NCBI GenBank assembly: GCA_002270565.1
Contig: NQMI01000024.1
Coordinates: forward strand, 248,001-312,000
Direction of reading: 5' to 3'
Length of the DNA stretch: 64,000 bases
From: Stenocarpella maydis
Lineage: Eukaryota; Ascomycota; Sordariomycetes; Diaporthales; Diaporthaceae
The notes below the pieces were generated by a model, which ran no database searches, was not told where the DNA came from, and saw nothing but the letters and a program-made list of their open reading frames with translations. This document shows positions 11,000-22,985 of the stretch, one piece after another. The position numbers were made by a program, and so were the translations under genes. Positions within the stretch are counted from its first letter, which is position 1. Each line of letters opens with the position of its first letter.

Positions 11000-13900
11000 T
11001 GTTAAGGGAAGGGCACAGGAGGATCCAATTGGATAAGACGGGGATATCCGGAGGTTACAGAGGCTCAGATTTTGGTGCTATGGGGATGTGACAGTGGTGG
11101 GAGAGTGAAAGGAGGAGAGGAAAGGGGAACGGCCGGCTGGGAGGAAGGGGTAAGCTCGGGGGGTGGTCGCGGTCTGTTGGTGTGGAGAGGGAGGGAGCTA
11201 GGAGCTACTACTGTGCTGCCCTGCGCATGCGACCAGGACCAGAGCTATGCATGAGGAGGGAGTAGAGTGACGGTCATATTGGGGTCATGGTGCGTGAGTG
11301 AGGCCAGGCGCGGGCGCAAAAGAGCTCTAGGGGTAACTTGGGGGGGGGGTAGTATCTCGAGTGAGACAGACGTTGGAGGTAGGACGAGGCAGTCGAGCCA
11401 CAGCTTGGCCGGGACAGCTAGGGCCGGGGAAGCAGGACAGGACAGGACCGGCTGAGAACTGGGATGGGGAGCGGGGGCAGCTGGTGGTAGTGCTTGTGGT
11501 GCGAGGGGTAGGAAGGTGGGCGCGTGAGGGAGGATGCTGTTTCTCCGAGGTTCCAAGGCCCAGAGTCCAAGGTCCAACAAGGCCCACCAGCCCAAGATCT
11601 CCGCTGGCTGCTTGCTTGCTTGCATGCTTGATCAAGCATGCAGGCGATGTGGTGGAGTAGCACTTGCTTGTTTGCCCTCGTCGCCTCTCCTCCTTCAACC
11701 ACCTGCTCTGCCTGCCCACCTCGAGATGGACGTACACAGCTAGCTCCAGCCCCAAATGGCAAGGCAAGCATCTGGTGTGATGCGAGTAGAGGAGGGCAGG
11801 TTGGGTGGAGGAGAGGAAAGTATACTGTACCTCCCCAAAATGCTGCCTTGCCCGCATGACCGCTCGAACCTGTGACCCGTCCACAGCCGACGTTGATTGA
11901 GCGCGGGTTGGTTGGGGTTGTTCATGTTGTCGTTGTTGTTTGTGGCTGGCTGGACTGAACCGACTGAGTGGCTGGGGAGCAGAAAGCCATCGCCTGTCCG
12001 GTCCCGCTGCGTCTGGCGGCGATAACAGATAAGAGGGTGTGCTGCCCTGCTGCCGTGGTGCGCCCCCCCCCCGCCGGCTCCTCTCCCTCCACTGAATACC
12101 CAGTGTAGCAGCCAAAATGCAGTCTTCTGCTTGTATTGAAGCTCGGACCTCCCCACCACCCGCGGCCTTCTCAACTCTTCAGCTTCTTCTCGCCGGCCTT
12201 CGCGACAAGGGCCCAAGTCAAGATCGTCTGGCCGCCATCGTGGAGATGCATGCATGTATCTGCTCTGGCGGAGCTTTGCCTGACTCAAACCACCGCTGGC
12301 AAGCACTGCTTCACTGTGCTTGCCCCCCTTACAGTTGCCTTAGATCCTCCCGAGGGAATGCATCATAGCCCGGTGTACAAGGCAGAAAACCGAGCAGAAA
12401 GCCGTAAGCAGCTCGCCTGGCCCTGAGCTGCCGTCAGCGAGCCACTTGGCCCCCAACAGTCTCAATCCTGAGGGAACAGGCAGCCTGCACTTGCGGGCGG
12501 GGGATAGGCCCTGAACGCTTGGGGACAGGATATGGCCACTCCAAAAGACCCAGTCTCTCCAGCAATGGCCTTGTGGCAAATCAGAAGAGGCATATGTCTC
12601 CTGAGAACAGCCTCATGATATAATGGTGTGAGAGACAAGACGCTCCCGTGGCGATCGGCCAGAAGTCAAGTGGGAGGGGGTAGCATCCGGGAACAAGAGT
12701 GAAACGGACCGAACCTGTAGATCAGGCGGCCCAGAGAAAAGCCATCATCTGTCGCACACTGGAATATGGAGACGTGATATACTACTACTGTAGAAAATGA
12801 AGTGCGATGATCCAGAGGGGGCAAAAAAGAGAACCAAGTCTATGTTGCCGGCACTGCGCAGCAGCACTTGATAGTATGATCGGCCGGGTCGCTTCGACTT
12901 CGAGGCGGCACACTCGCGGCAGCCTCCCGAGTCTGTGTCACCCACTGTCCGCTGGCTGCAGCCTGGAAACGGATCCCCGTGCGCAGGGGGGGCCAGGATT
13001 AACAAGCAGCACGGACAGCGGCGTCAAGCGTGGACAGGTCCCGCAAGCGAGGGATGTTTTTGAGGCGAGCTGAGGCTGTTGGCAGCCCCGAGTGCTGGAA
13101 TCTCGGAGCTGTCGTCGACAAGGCCTTGTCAAGATGACCAAGACCAACAATTTAACGGCCCCATCTCGTGGCCTGCCCGGAGCCCCCAGTCCAGTGCCCG
13201 GCTTGGTGCTGCTGCAGCAGGTAGCCCCGTCTCTTGTACTCCAGGCGAGTGATCGATCGGTGAATGGGCCGACTGTGAGAGCACGATGATGGTGAGAGCA
13301 CGATGATGGTGAAACGGCGAGGCGAGTGAGATGCTGTGTTTGCTAGGGTCGAAGATCAATGGTCATTGCAGCCCGCTCAAAATGTGTCTTCGAGAAGTGT
13401 ATTGTATCCAGACCAGCCAGTATATCACTGCCGGTCCACTAACCCCGAGATTGCTGAGTCGAATCAGAACAGAGGAATGAATAGAAGCCTACACAGTAGG
13501 CTGCACCAGTCCAAATACCTAGTGACTAGTTAAGGGGTCGGGTTCGGATCCGAAGGCTGGCGCAACTGAGACGGCGACGAGGAACTTGACTGGATGAGGA
13601 AAAGTCCAGGCACAGAAGACTCTGAGCGGCCTGAACAGGCATAGCTGGCATGGCGACGTGGGAGGCCGCATGAGGGTCCCTTGCGGAGCAGGTGCCGACC
13701 ATTTTGCAGAGAGGCCTGGGCTGCCTGGTCGCCCTGTGGCACAGTCGGGAGGACAGGCCGATCCGGTCGGTGATGGGCGATGATGACATGTGGATTTTGC
13801 AGCATTGGCAGACTGATTGACTTGCAGACGAAATATGAGAAGAGATATACGAGAAGTGATGATGACGACGATGTCCAGGGCGACTTGAGTTCTGGGATGA

Positions 13901-15972
13901 AAGGGGTGGGGGGGAGCGGCTGGCTAGGGTTGTCCAGTCTGTCCTCCAGTCTGTCCCGTCTGACGGTCCGCCGGTCCTCCCGTCTGTTGGTCGAGACCAC
14001 GAATCCGTGGTTTAGCCTCATGCTATCATGCTCTCGGTGACATGGCCGCGCACAGGATCTGCTGCGGGCTCGGCGCTACTCGGGGTCAGGCGCCAGAGTC
14101 TTCAGAATCTTCAAAGTCTTCTTCACATAGAGTACTCGCAAATTGAAATGTCGCTCATGATGTGGAGACGTGCCAGGGTGAAGTGGGCACTATGGGAGTG
14201 AGGTCATAACAGCACAATAGTATAGCGTTGCAGGCATCTCAGATGTTATGTCGGTCATTGACACCGGATGAATACAACCCAGGCCCCGCGCGCCGGGGCG
14301 CGACGTGGAATGTAAAGCGCAGCGTTGTAGGATCCCGTCGGTCGAAAATCGCAATCTCTGGAGCCGTCGCCCATCCGGCTTCAGCCTCGTTGCGCCACGA
14401 GCACTGAGCCACGAGCCAACAAAGACGGGCAAACGGGCAAACGGGCCAGTGCGAGCGTGCATTGGCGTGTATCACCAGCTCAGGCTCGGGGCCCCGAGGC
14501 CAGCTGAAGCCAGCTCGGCGGTGGCAGCCTGCGCGGCGCGTTTCGTTTTGGCTTGTAGCAGAGGTCAGAGCGAGAGTGTGCGGTTGCGATGATAGTACTT
14601 GGTACGTGAGCGGGAGGGCGGGCGAGGCGAGAGGAGAAGGGAAGCAGGCGCTAATTTGGTTTTCTGCTAGCGTTGGATGAAAAGAGCTCGGGGTGGAACC
14701 AGGGGAGGGGGTGGTCCATTCGCCCAACGGCCGAGCCATGGCCCAGCTAGGGGTGAAATGGCCAAAACGGTCAGAATGTACTCGTGGTCTGGTACTGGGG
14801 ATACTCGTCGTATACTCTGTGATACTAATCACAATAAAATCACGATAATGAGGTCGAATATGAACAGTCAAGTGACAGATTGGTCGGCTGCCTCCCCCCC
14901 GTCTCCCCCCCTCTCTTCTCTCTCGTGTCCTCTCTGTCTCTTTCCTCCACCGTCGTGATGTGCGCTGGGGGCTGATTGATGATGCATGGCTGCTGCTCAA
15001 GATAGAAATGTTGGATGGAAGCTTGGAACCTTGGAAGCTTGGAACCTTGGTAGGTACCCTGGTACCTTGTTTATTAGCGTACGGGCTACTGCAGTCACCA
15101 GAGGGTACAGAGTTACTCGGGGGGACAGCACGCCTGCTTGGCTGTGCTACACTACTTGCTGCTAAAAACCAAAATACCAAGGGCTGCAATTGACATTTGC
15201 CAATTCCAATTTGATGGGTGCCAATAAGATGGCAGATGCCGTCGAGAGAGGGCACATGTTGCATCCACATTGGCTTTGACATGAATCACAGCACGCCGCT
15301 TTTGCTGCACGATACGATCCCATCCCCACTCTGTTCCTGAAAAAGTGAATCCTGTTCCTGTTGACCCTGCAGTGGCGTCTTCCTCTGCGGCTGTAGCATA
15401 CATGCTAAATGTATAGTGTAGGAGATACACAGTACCCAGGTGCTGTACACTACGTACACTACGTACACTACAAACACTACGCCCAGACAGCCAGTCAGTC
15501 AATCCGTGCTGATGTCTAAGTATGTACTATGTATTACCGCTAGATCGGCACTGCTTCCAGGGATGGCTTCCTTTTCTCCCTATTTGGCCTTCTTTTTTTT
15601 CTTCTTCTGTTCGATGCTTTGCCTTGTAGTAGATGGGGGTACCCCCTCCCCACCCCAGCACACGTACGCGCCTCTTTGGGGAGTCTTCGCCCAATATCGA
15701 AGGAGGAGCCGGGTCTAATTAAAATCATCTTCCCCGCCAATTGCGAGGCGCCCGACTCAAAAAGTCATGGACAATCTTCGTCTCGGTCCTCGCCTCGACC
15801 CTATTCCGTCTTGCATCTATCTTTCTTGACTGACTCTCTCTCTCTCTTTCTCGTCCACACATCCCAGCCCAACCCGCCATGCCCAGCCCTCGTCGACATC
15901 TCAGCGCTCGAGGCCAACCCGCGCGGGACGACGACTGACGGGAGAGAGAACCGAGGCAACGGCAGCCCAACC
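11000..15972. other. Gene-free stretch of about 5 kb
   Basis: Many open frames exist on both strands, some over 250 codons, but they are low-complexity, overlap one another and show no domain. The DNA is GC-rich with G runs (10768-10779, 11340-11349), C runs (12062-12071) and local duplications (13265-13311; 15020-15060). It probably contains divergent promoters for the acidic-protein gene and the TBC gene, and perhaps a long 5' leader or non-coding RNA. Confidence 0.55.
14891..14953 (+). promoter_or_regulatory. Pyrimidine-rich tract upstream of the TBC gene
   Basis: About 60 bases of almost pure C and T. A second CT run occurs at 15833-15853, close to the start codon. Such tracts are common in fungal core promoters and leaders. 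The role here is inferred from position only. Confidence 0.3.
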
Positions 15973-18900
15973 ATGGCTGGCCAAGGAGGTGCTGGAGACG
16001 GGGGTGCAGGGTCTCTGATTAACAAGATGGCTGTGGATCTCGGCAGTCTCAACCGAGAAAAGACGAGCACCTGGCCCCGACCACGCGAGAGTGCTGCGGA
16101 AATCGCAGGGCCGCCGCCAGCTTTTCACGTCAACTCGTCTCGAGACAGGGGCGCCGAAACCCACGATCCGGCTGACCTCGTCGCCCATTTCGAAGCCTTC
16201 CAGAAGACTCCTGATCGTCTCAACCACGACGAGCCATCGGACCCAGCCCGCCGCACAGGATACGGCCCGCCAGATCCGTCTTCCCCTTCCCGTAGCACGC
16301 AGATGCCATCACGCGAGGATCTGAGTCTCAAGGTCCTGCCACCGTTGCCGCGCCTGCCACACCAAGAGGCCCGGCTGCAGCAGCGACAGCGACAGGGTTC
16401 TCTGCCCACGGTTTCCCAGTACTCGCCTCTACATCACCACCACGATCAGGCTCACCGTGAACATCGGCCGAGTCGCTCAGAACCACAGTCTCTGGCCGCA
16501 CTGTCGCCGCGACAAGGTCAATTCGCTTCGTCGCCGTCTTCGTCGCCACACCCACACCCACACCCACACCCGCATCCGCACCATCAACCGCACCCACCCC
16601 AACATTGGGTCCCAGCTTCACCACGGCAGCGCCGGGTCCTCCCTCACACGGACCCTCATTTTATTTCCCACGACCCAAAACACACGGCAACGCCAGCACA
16701 ACCGCAGCCTAACCCGTCCTTCTCGTCATTCTCTCCCACGACGCCTCAGCTTCCGCACCTACAAACACGATACGCTCCCGCCTCTCACGCGCCTCCCACC
16801 CCGATCCAAGGCCATCCCGTCTACGGTGGCATCGAGTCAGACGGCACGTCCCTTGGCCGCGACTCCCCCGAGGCTCCGTGCATCCTAGGCCACCCGCAGG
16901 CACGGACAATCCCCAGCGTGGTTGTCACCTGCAAGCAACGTTCGCTCCCAAACACCCCTATCAGCCCAAGTTCCCCAGGCTGCCCAGGCCCTCGATGGGA
17001 TTCCCTGCCTAAGAGGCGTCAACATAGCCTTGGACAGCTCGCGAGTGTCGGCCTTGCGACCACCGCAGATGCGCCTGTAGTCTCGGACTCTGGGATACCT
17101 CCTTCGCCGGTCCGATCACCACAGTCGGCCACTTTCTCGGCGGGTCTGTACTCGCATCCTCAGATCCCAGAAGACGAAGCCTTGGATTCGAGCTTGGACC
17201 GCACAGAGACGAATCGACATGATCACGAAGCTGCGGTGACGCCCGGCTCGCCTTGCAAGATGTACCGGCCGGACAGTCGGCAGTCCGGAGAGACGGCGTA
17301 CAGTGTTGCAACTGACAATTATAATTTCTCACGCCCGAGAAAGCCTAGCTTGAGGAGTTTGAACCGTCCCGACTTCTCTGCACCCCTGTACCTCCGACCT
17401 GGAACAGCCAATACCTCAAACTCGGACTCCGCCCGTCTCGAGTCAAGGACCATGGCTACCAGCTACATACCCTACAGTGCAGGGCCAAGGCCCGCTCGGC
17501 AACCCTCAGTCGCTTCCAACATGTCCTCGAGTACTTTTGCTTCCGCCGCGCCAAGCCTTTATAGTAAACCTTCCTACGACCGCCTTGGTGCTGCACCTCG
17601 CAACGTGTCTCAGAAATCCGCCACAGGTAATTATATGGGCCTCCCCCACGCGGTCCGGCCGCAGTCTCCACCACGAAACCGTTCAGGCCCCTGGGCCCAG
17701 CACCCGTACCTAGACGAGGATGAGATGCGCTCGAGCATGCGGAGTCAGCTTACGACGTCCACAGCCCAGGATACCCTGTTCACGGACCCTGAGAGGTCCA
17801 GTGTCGCAACCAAAACAAGTTCCATCTTCAGCGCTGGCAACAGAAATAGGCTCTCTCCCTTCTTCGGTCCTCATTCACCCAGCACCGAAATCCGCGAGAG
17901 CCTGAGCGTGGACGATGTCATGGGAATGTACGAACAAGGCTTCTACGACAGCGACATGGACAGTTTTAATCGAAAGCCTAGCGTCGCCTCCGAGGTACCA
18001 GCCGTGCGGCTCACACCGGGAGGAATGGACGACCATGACGAATCCAGGCCAGGATCGGCAGTCTCACACAACAGCGACGCCGCCAGGCGCCTTCTGGAGG
18101 CCATGAACCAGCCGGGTAATTCCATCGCCATCCCTGGCCGAACCTTCCCTTTGAACACCGACGGCGCTATTCGCATCGGGGACACCAACGCCTTCTTTCG
18201 GAAGAGCCTGGCCTCATCAATACCCAAAGACATGAGGCTGAGTTATATCAGCGCAGAACAGAAGGAAATCGGCGTTGTGGATCTTGAAAGGCAAGACGAC
18301 GAGGACGAAGCCTTCGAGGCGGACAGCGTACGGCACAGCAGACATGACTCGGGCAAAGAGGTCGGCCCTCACGACGAGTTCTCGTCAATCGATGCTCTCG
18401 AGAAGGTGGAATCTTCGATACCGACCACAGACAGCACGCCGGCGCTTACTGACAAAGATACACTCTCCCCTCTGTCGCCAAACACGACCGAGCCAAAGCT
18501 AGTCACGCCTGCCCCGATGCAGCCCGTGCAGGGAGCAATGCAGCCGGAAGATCTGGACCCCGAGGCTAATGACCGCTACGGATTCCGGAAATCGAACCAA
18601 TATGTCACGCGCGAGCAATACGATCAGTGGAACGGGCCATATTCCGAATATCTCGCAAGACGTAGGAAGAAGTGGGAGGCTTTTCTCAAAGAGAATGGAC
18701 TGATGACAGACCAGCCAAACCGGTTCCCCCAGCACTCCGCCAAGGCAAAGAGGTTCATTAGGAAGGGCATCCCGCCGGAATGGAGGGGTGCAGCATGGTT
18801 TTACTATGCTGGCGGCCCCAAGATCCTGGCAAACAACCGAGGCGTTTATGACAACTTGGTCAAGAGTGCCCAGAACGGCGAGCTGAAGGAGGTGTGCCGG

Positions 18901-19965
18901 GAGGACATCGAGCGAGATCTCTACCGGACGTTTCCAGACAATGTACGGTTTCGGCGCTCGGCGGCACCGACGGGCCTGACGCCGGGGCAGGCTTCACCGG
19001 CGTCATCATCGCCGGGCAGCACCCCAATACACAGCCGAAGCGGCTCTACACAGTCTGCGAACCCCACGCCCAAAGCACCAGGCTCTGAACCTGCGATCAT
19101 CGAGAGCCTCCGCCGAGTCCTGTCCGCCTTTGCCATCTTCAACCCTAGCATCGGCTACTGCCAGTCCTTGAACTTCCTTGGCGGCATGCTTCTCCTGTTC
19201 ATGGAGACGGAGGAACAGGCCTTTTGGCTGCTCAACATCATCACGAGGGTATACCTCCCGGGCACCCACGAGATGAACCTCGAAGGGTCCAAGGTCGACC
19301 TGAGCGTGCTCATGAACGAGCTGGAAACCGTGCTTCCCAGTGTGTGGTCCAAGATCTCCGACGACGGTTCTGGAACCACCAAGAAGAAGTCCAGGCGCGC
19401 CCGGTCTCACAAGCATGGCGCGTCGGTCAGCGGCGATAATCTTCCACCTGTGACCCTTGCGCTGACGGCATGGTTCATGTCGTGCTTCATTGGCACCCTC
19501 CCAACCGAGACGACGCTGCGTGTGTGGGACGTCTTCTTCTACGAGGGGGCCAAGACACTTTTCCGCGTTGCGCTTGCCATCTTCAAGGCCGGAGAGAACG
19601 AGATCAAGTCCATCAGCGACCCTATGGAGGTGTTTGCTGTGGTCCAGAGTCTCCCGCGCAAGATGGTGGACGCAAATCAGTTCATGGACATATGCTTCTT
19701 CAAGAAGCGGACCGGACTCAACCACCTCACCAGCGACGCCATCGACCAGCAGAGGACGGAACGCAAGGAGAAGCTGCAGATCCAGCGCAAGGAGGCCGTC
19801 GCAGCTGCGGCGGCGTCCCCTGGGATCGCGACGGCCGCTACGATAGCCGTGCCCAGGACACGGAAACCAGACATGCTGAGCGTCACATCGGGCGACAGCA
19901 GCAGCGTCCGGAGGAAACACACCCTCTTTGGGCGCCGGCACAAGGAGCGCAGTCTCGAGGTCTAG
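15973..19965 (+). CDS. TBC-domain Rab GTPase-activating protein, Msb3/Gyp3-like
   Basis: Single exon. I start at the ATG at 15973 (context AACCATGG), because the frame to its left has no other ATG; this gives 1330 aa. The first 850 residues are low-complexity, rich in Ser, Pro, His and Gln, including a His-Pro run near residue 194. The TBC domain lies near residues 929-1240: RKGIPPEWRG, then IERDLYRTF with the arginine finger (about 984), then IGYCQSLNFLGG with the glutamine finger (about 1063). Both catalytic residues are present, so it should speed GTP hydrolysis on a Rab. A Ser/Thr- and basic-rich insert (about 1000-1035) interrupts the domain. Yeast Msb3/Msb4 act on Sec4 and Vps21 in polarised secretion and endosomal traffic; orthology here is inferred from motif style. 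The C-terminus has a basic coiled stretch. Confidence 0.85.
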   Translation: MAGQGGAGDGGAGSLINKMAVDLGSLNREKTSTWPRPRESAAEIAGPPPAFHVNSSRDRGAETHDPADLVAHFEAFQKTPDRLNHDEPSDPARRTGYGPPDPSSPSRSTQMPSREDLSLKVLPPLPRLPHQEARLQQRQRQGSLPTVSQYSPLHHHHDQAHREHRPSRSEPQSLAALSPRQGQFASSPSSSPHPHPHPHPHPHHQPHPPQHWVPASPRQRRVLPHTDPHFISHDPKHTATPAQPQPNPSFSSFSPTTPQLPHLQTRYAPASHAPPTPIQGHPVYGGIESDGTSLGRDSPEAPCILGHPQARTIPSVVVTCKQRSLPNTPISPSSPGCPGPRWDSLPKRRQHSLGQLASVGLATTADAPVVSDSGIPPSPVRSPQSATFSAGLYSHPQIPEDEALDSSLDRTETNRHDHEAAVTPGSPCKMYRPDSRQSGETAYSVATDNYNFSRPRKPSLRSLNRPDFSAPLYLRPGTANTSNSDSARLESRTMATSYIPYSAGPRPARQPSVASNMSSSTFASAAPSLYSKPSYDRLGAAPRNVSQKSATGNYMGLPHAVRPQSPPRNRSGPWAQHPYLDEDEMRSSMRSQLTTSTAQDTLFTDPERSSVATKTSSIFSAGNRNRLSPFFGPHSPSTEIRESLSVDDVMGMYEQGFYDSDMDSFNRKPSVASEVPAVRLTPGGMDDHDESRPGSAVSHNSDAARRLLEAMNQPGNSIAIPGRTFPLNTDGAIRIGDTNAFFRKSLASSIPKDMRLSYISAEQKEIGVVDLERQDDEDEAFEADSVRHSRHDSGKEVGPHDEFSSIDALEKVESSIPTTDSTPALTDKDTLSPLSPNTTEPKLVTPAPMQPVQGAMQPEDLDPEANDRYGFRKSNQYVTREQYDQWNGPYSEYLARRRKKWEAFLKENGLMTDQPNRFPQHSAKAKRFIRKGIPPEWRGAAWFYYAGGPKILANNRGVYDNLVKSAQNGELKEVCREDIERDLYRTFPDNVRFRRSAAPTGLTPGQASPASSSPGSTPIHSRSGSTQSANPTPKAPGSEPAIIESLRRVLSAFAIFNPSIGYCQSLNFLGGMLLLFMETEEQAFWLLNIITRVYLPGTHEMNLEGSKVDLSVLMNELETVLPSVWSKISDDGSGTTKKKSRRARSHKHGASVSGDNLPPVTLALTAWFMSCFIGTLPTETTLRVWDVFFYEGAKTLFRVALAIFKAGENEIKSISDPMEVFAVVQSLPRKMVDANQFMDICFFKKRTGLNHLTSDAIDQQRTERKEKLQIQRKEAVAAAAASPGIATAATIAVPRTRKPDMLSVTSGDSSSVRRKHTLFGRRHKERSLEV

Positions 19966-21341
19966 GAGCTCGGATTCTGGCGACGTCCTTCGATGCCGTC
20001 CCTCCGGCAGCCACCCGACAGCGGTGGTGCCACGAATTAGTGGGCGCAAGGGCACACCCTCTTCGATTCATTGTATTAATTTTAATGGTGTCGACTGATC
20101 TCCGGGCCGAGATCTACCCTCCTGGATACGAAAAGGAGGGGAACGCGTCGTCACGGTTAGGAAACGACGAAACCTCACCTGGCGGTGATGACGAACGATG
20201 GCGCGTTGGTGGGAAACATTGTGCAGAAGGGAAACGAAGCAAACAGAACTCTTGCCCAACCATTTTGTGTGGGCGGTCAAGCACGCATTAGCAGGCGGCG
20301 AACAAAAATTTCTAGCAACGCATTGGGCTGGACGGTAAAGCATCGGCGTTAAAATTTCTTTCCCAATTTCTTCCCCCGCTTTCTGGCTCTTTTCTTTTCT
20401 TCCGTTTCTTTTCTATGGCTGAAGTGGACAATCACACTGGTTTTTTAACGACATTGCTATACCTGTTTCCCTGTGTTTTTTCTTGAAGCAGCCTTCCTGT
20501 GCTTGTTATTCGATGTTGTTGTACAGATAGATATCTTGAAGATGTTTCCTTTAGTTCGCATTGGGCTGCATAACGGGGCAAAAAGAAGAGACACCCCTGG
20601 GGTTTTTGAAGCTCGGTCAGGGAAGAGAGAGAGGGAGAGGGAGAGAGAAGAATCCCAACATGAGAGCGGTTGGCCGCATTCTGGTAGAGAACCAGAAGAC
20701 ATGCGCCCTGGCGTCAACCGGAAACAAGACTTTGTCCCGAGCTCTCAGTCATGGTGACGATGCATGTACGTCCAGTGGTCACCACCCTCCACGGTTTGTG
20801 GCCACATACCCTGAGACCCCGGCAACGTGAAGAGCAGACTCGTCGCATCCACTTCCTATACCAGAGTCACGTAGCAGGGTAGCCAGTCTACCCGAGGTGT
20901 AGCGTAGTGTAATTCGTCATTAATCCATTATATGCTGGGCCTATGGTATCGTAATAGAGATGTCGAGGACTCCATAGCCATGCCGGAAGCCCCAAAACCG
21001 AAACGCCATTGACCTGTCCGTGACCATCTGAAATGCAAAGGAGCACAAGAGATGCGGCTTGACTAGCCTCACCCTAGCTTACTACCGACCCCGCGCCGCC
21101 GAGCTGGACACCTGTCGTCGGTCTGAGCAGGGGACCACTGCCTCATTTCACCAACTGGGCGAGTCGCATGGCACCGTCACTGTGACTGCCTCCATCGAGG
21201 GTGAAGGTGTCATCCTGTATGTAGGTCACCCCGGGCATGGGTAGTTTAACGAGATCAAGTGTCTGACCCGACGACATCACAGTTGGCAGGCAGCCCTGAA
21301 TAGTCCTCCTCCATGTCCCGCAGTTCCTCCTGGAACGCCTC
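19966..21341. other. Intergenic between two converging genes, 1.4 kb
   Basis: It holds the 3' ends of the TBC gene (rightward) and the E2 gene (leftward). A GA-rich run lies at 20624-20650. No gene is supported. Confidence 0.6.
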
Positions 21342-21961
21342 CTAAGACATGGGCGCCGGGTCGGCCTTAGCGCCAACACCGCCACCAGCAGCAGCACTGT
21401 CGAACCTGGGGGGGCCCCTAGCGTAGCGTGCGACGTACTCGCGTGCCGTCTTGTCGAACTGTGCCCTCTGCGTCCTGAACTCGTCTGCGACGCGGGGCTC
21501 GAGCGGGTCGTCCGGGTTGGGCTCGACGAGCAGGGTGCGGACGCTCTCGAGGACGGCGGCGAGCCTGCTGGCGGGCTTCCAGTTCTCGGTCTTGAGGAGG
21601 GCGATGCAGATGTTGCCGGCGTCGTCGTTGGTCACGTTGGGGTGGTAGATGCGCGTGGAGAAGGTGACGAGGGGCGCCTTGAAGGGGTACTCGGGGGGGA
21701 GCTGCACGACGAGGCCAAAGGTGCCCTGGCTGTAGACTGTCCCCGGGGGGCCCTGGAGGCTTACGTGCCAGCGGTGGAGGTTGGACTCGGAGGGGAGGGT
21801 GATTGTCATGCCCGCAGGGGGGTTCTGGGTGCACTCAGCGAGCTCCTGGGGGACGAAGGCGTAGTGGGTCAGCTTTGTGTGTGTGTGTTTGGGAGGGCGT
21901 CCCGGAGGTGGGGGGTGGTAAGGAGACAAACACTAACCTTGGCGATACGCTTTTGAGACAT
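21342..21961 (-). CDS. Ubiquitin-conjugating enzyme E2
   Basis: Two exons, 21961-21938 and 21845-21342, separated by a 92-nt intron (GTTAGT...CCCCCAG), give 175 aa. The short first exon encodes MSQKRIAK, the classic first helix of the UBC fold. Landmarks are PPEYPFKAP, YHPN (75-78) and the active-site Cys88 in GNICIALLKTENWKPAS. The ENWKPA motif recalls the Ubc4/UbcH7 neighbourhood, but I cannot assign an exact subfamily. The fold is complete (about 150 aa). A Gly/Ala-rich tail of about 20 residues follows. It carries ubiquitin from E1 to an E3-bound substrate. Identification strong. Confidence 0.88.
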
Positions 21962-22361
21962 GACGATGGTGGATGCTGATTATGGTCGGATGGTAGGTTT
22001 GAGTGTGCGTAATCAGTACTCTGAGAAATGGCTGCTGCTGGGAGCAGGCTCGATGACTCGTCTGCGGGTTCGTTTATCGATTACGGATATGCACGAATAG
22101 AGAGCAGCGGTTCAGGAGGGGAAAATTGCGAGTATGGCGGCGGTCTGTTGCAGACGGAGAGGGATTAAATAGGAGGCGTAGGAGGTTCTTGTTGGTTGTT
22201 GAGGTGAATCAGGCTGAGGCAAAGCAGGAAGGCAGCAGTGACCAGACCAGGTGGGCCTCGCAGGTGCATGCAGCAGGTATGGAGGAGGGGCAACTGACCC
22301 CCTCGTAACGAGGTACATTACTGCGGAGTGGGGGAGCTCCAAAGAGGTGCACAGTCAGATG

Positions 22362-22417
22362 CCTTTGTGCCTTTGTACCTTTGTGCCTTTGTACCTTTGT
22401 ACCTTCTGTACCTTTCC
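22362..22417. repeat. 8-bp tandem repeat, about 6 copies
   Basis: Units CCTTTGTG and CCTTTGTA alternate. It lies about 400 bp upstream of the E2 gene, possibly in its promoter. Confidence 0.8.
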
Positions 22418-22811
22418 ATTTATCTATTACCAACAGCTCTCCTGCCGTACTATGTCTAACCCCCTCGACTACCTACCTGTCCTAGGTAGGTACCATCCTC
22501 CAACCTAGGTACTCCAATATTTCCTACATCAAGACGTCACATCTACACAGACGGCAGCATGTACCTGTCGTGGTACGTCATCGAATACTCGCCCTGATGC
22601 GCGGGGCACCGCCCGGCAGGTAAAGAGACCCTTTGATGTACATTACAGGCTGACCCCTGAATGTTTATAATTGTGTAGCTTTTGAGGTGTTAGTAAAGGA
22701 TCCCCTATATAAGTAAGCACTGGGATGACTTCGAGAACGCGCTGCTGGAATCTGCTTCTTGATAACGCTGAAACACTGTCCGACCTCAACACAACGTAAT
22801 TCTTGATTCGG

Positions 22812-22985
22812 CTACGTTTTTCCTGCCTGGGTGGCTAGGTAGGTCCGGGTACAAGTCAAACAAATGCAGAGCACACCGTTGTCCCTGAGCAGCTTCCGCA
22901 TGTTGGCGCTGGACACGAGCAGGTCCTTGGTCGCGTGGATGCTGCATTTCAAGGACAGGACTATATCGAAACTGCCCAATAAATT
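22812..22985 (-). pseudogene. Relic of a polyketide synthase methyltransferase domain
   Basis: A 57-codon stretch encodes FDIVLSLKCSIHATKDLLVSS followed by ANMRKLLRDNGVLC and then a stop. This strongly resembles the core of the C-methyltransferase domain of fungal highly reducing polyketide synthases, where a block like SNCIHATRDL..ST.NIRKLLRPDGFL is conserved. No flanking synthase domains (KS, AT, DH, KR, ACP) are visible, and sequence upstream of NLLGSF is unrelated. The surrounding DNA is AT-rich. I read it as a leftover of a lost or rearranged secondary-metabolism gene. Confidence 0.6.

Noticed and set aside
11327..12115. Minus-strand open frame of 262 codons
   Set aside because: Low-complexity, Ser/Pro/Arg-rich, overlaps other frames in GC-rich DNA, no domain and no splice support.
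14239..15282. Minus-strand open frame of 347 codons
   Set aside because: Composition follows local CT/GA tracts; no recognisable motif; lies in the presumed TBC promoter.
15619..15972. N-terminal extension of the TBC protein by 118 codons
   Set aside because: It has no ATG (first codon TTG) and ends at a good ATG context at 15973.
19006..20055. Minus-strand open frame of 349 codons
   Set aside because: Antisense shadow of the TBC domain.
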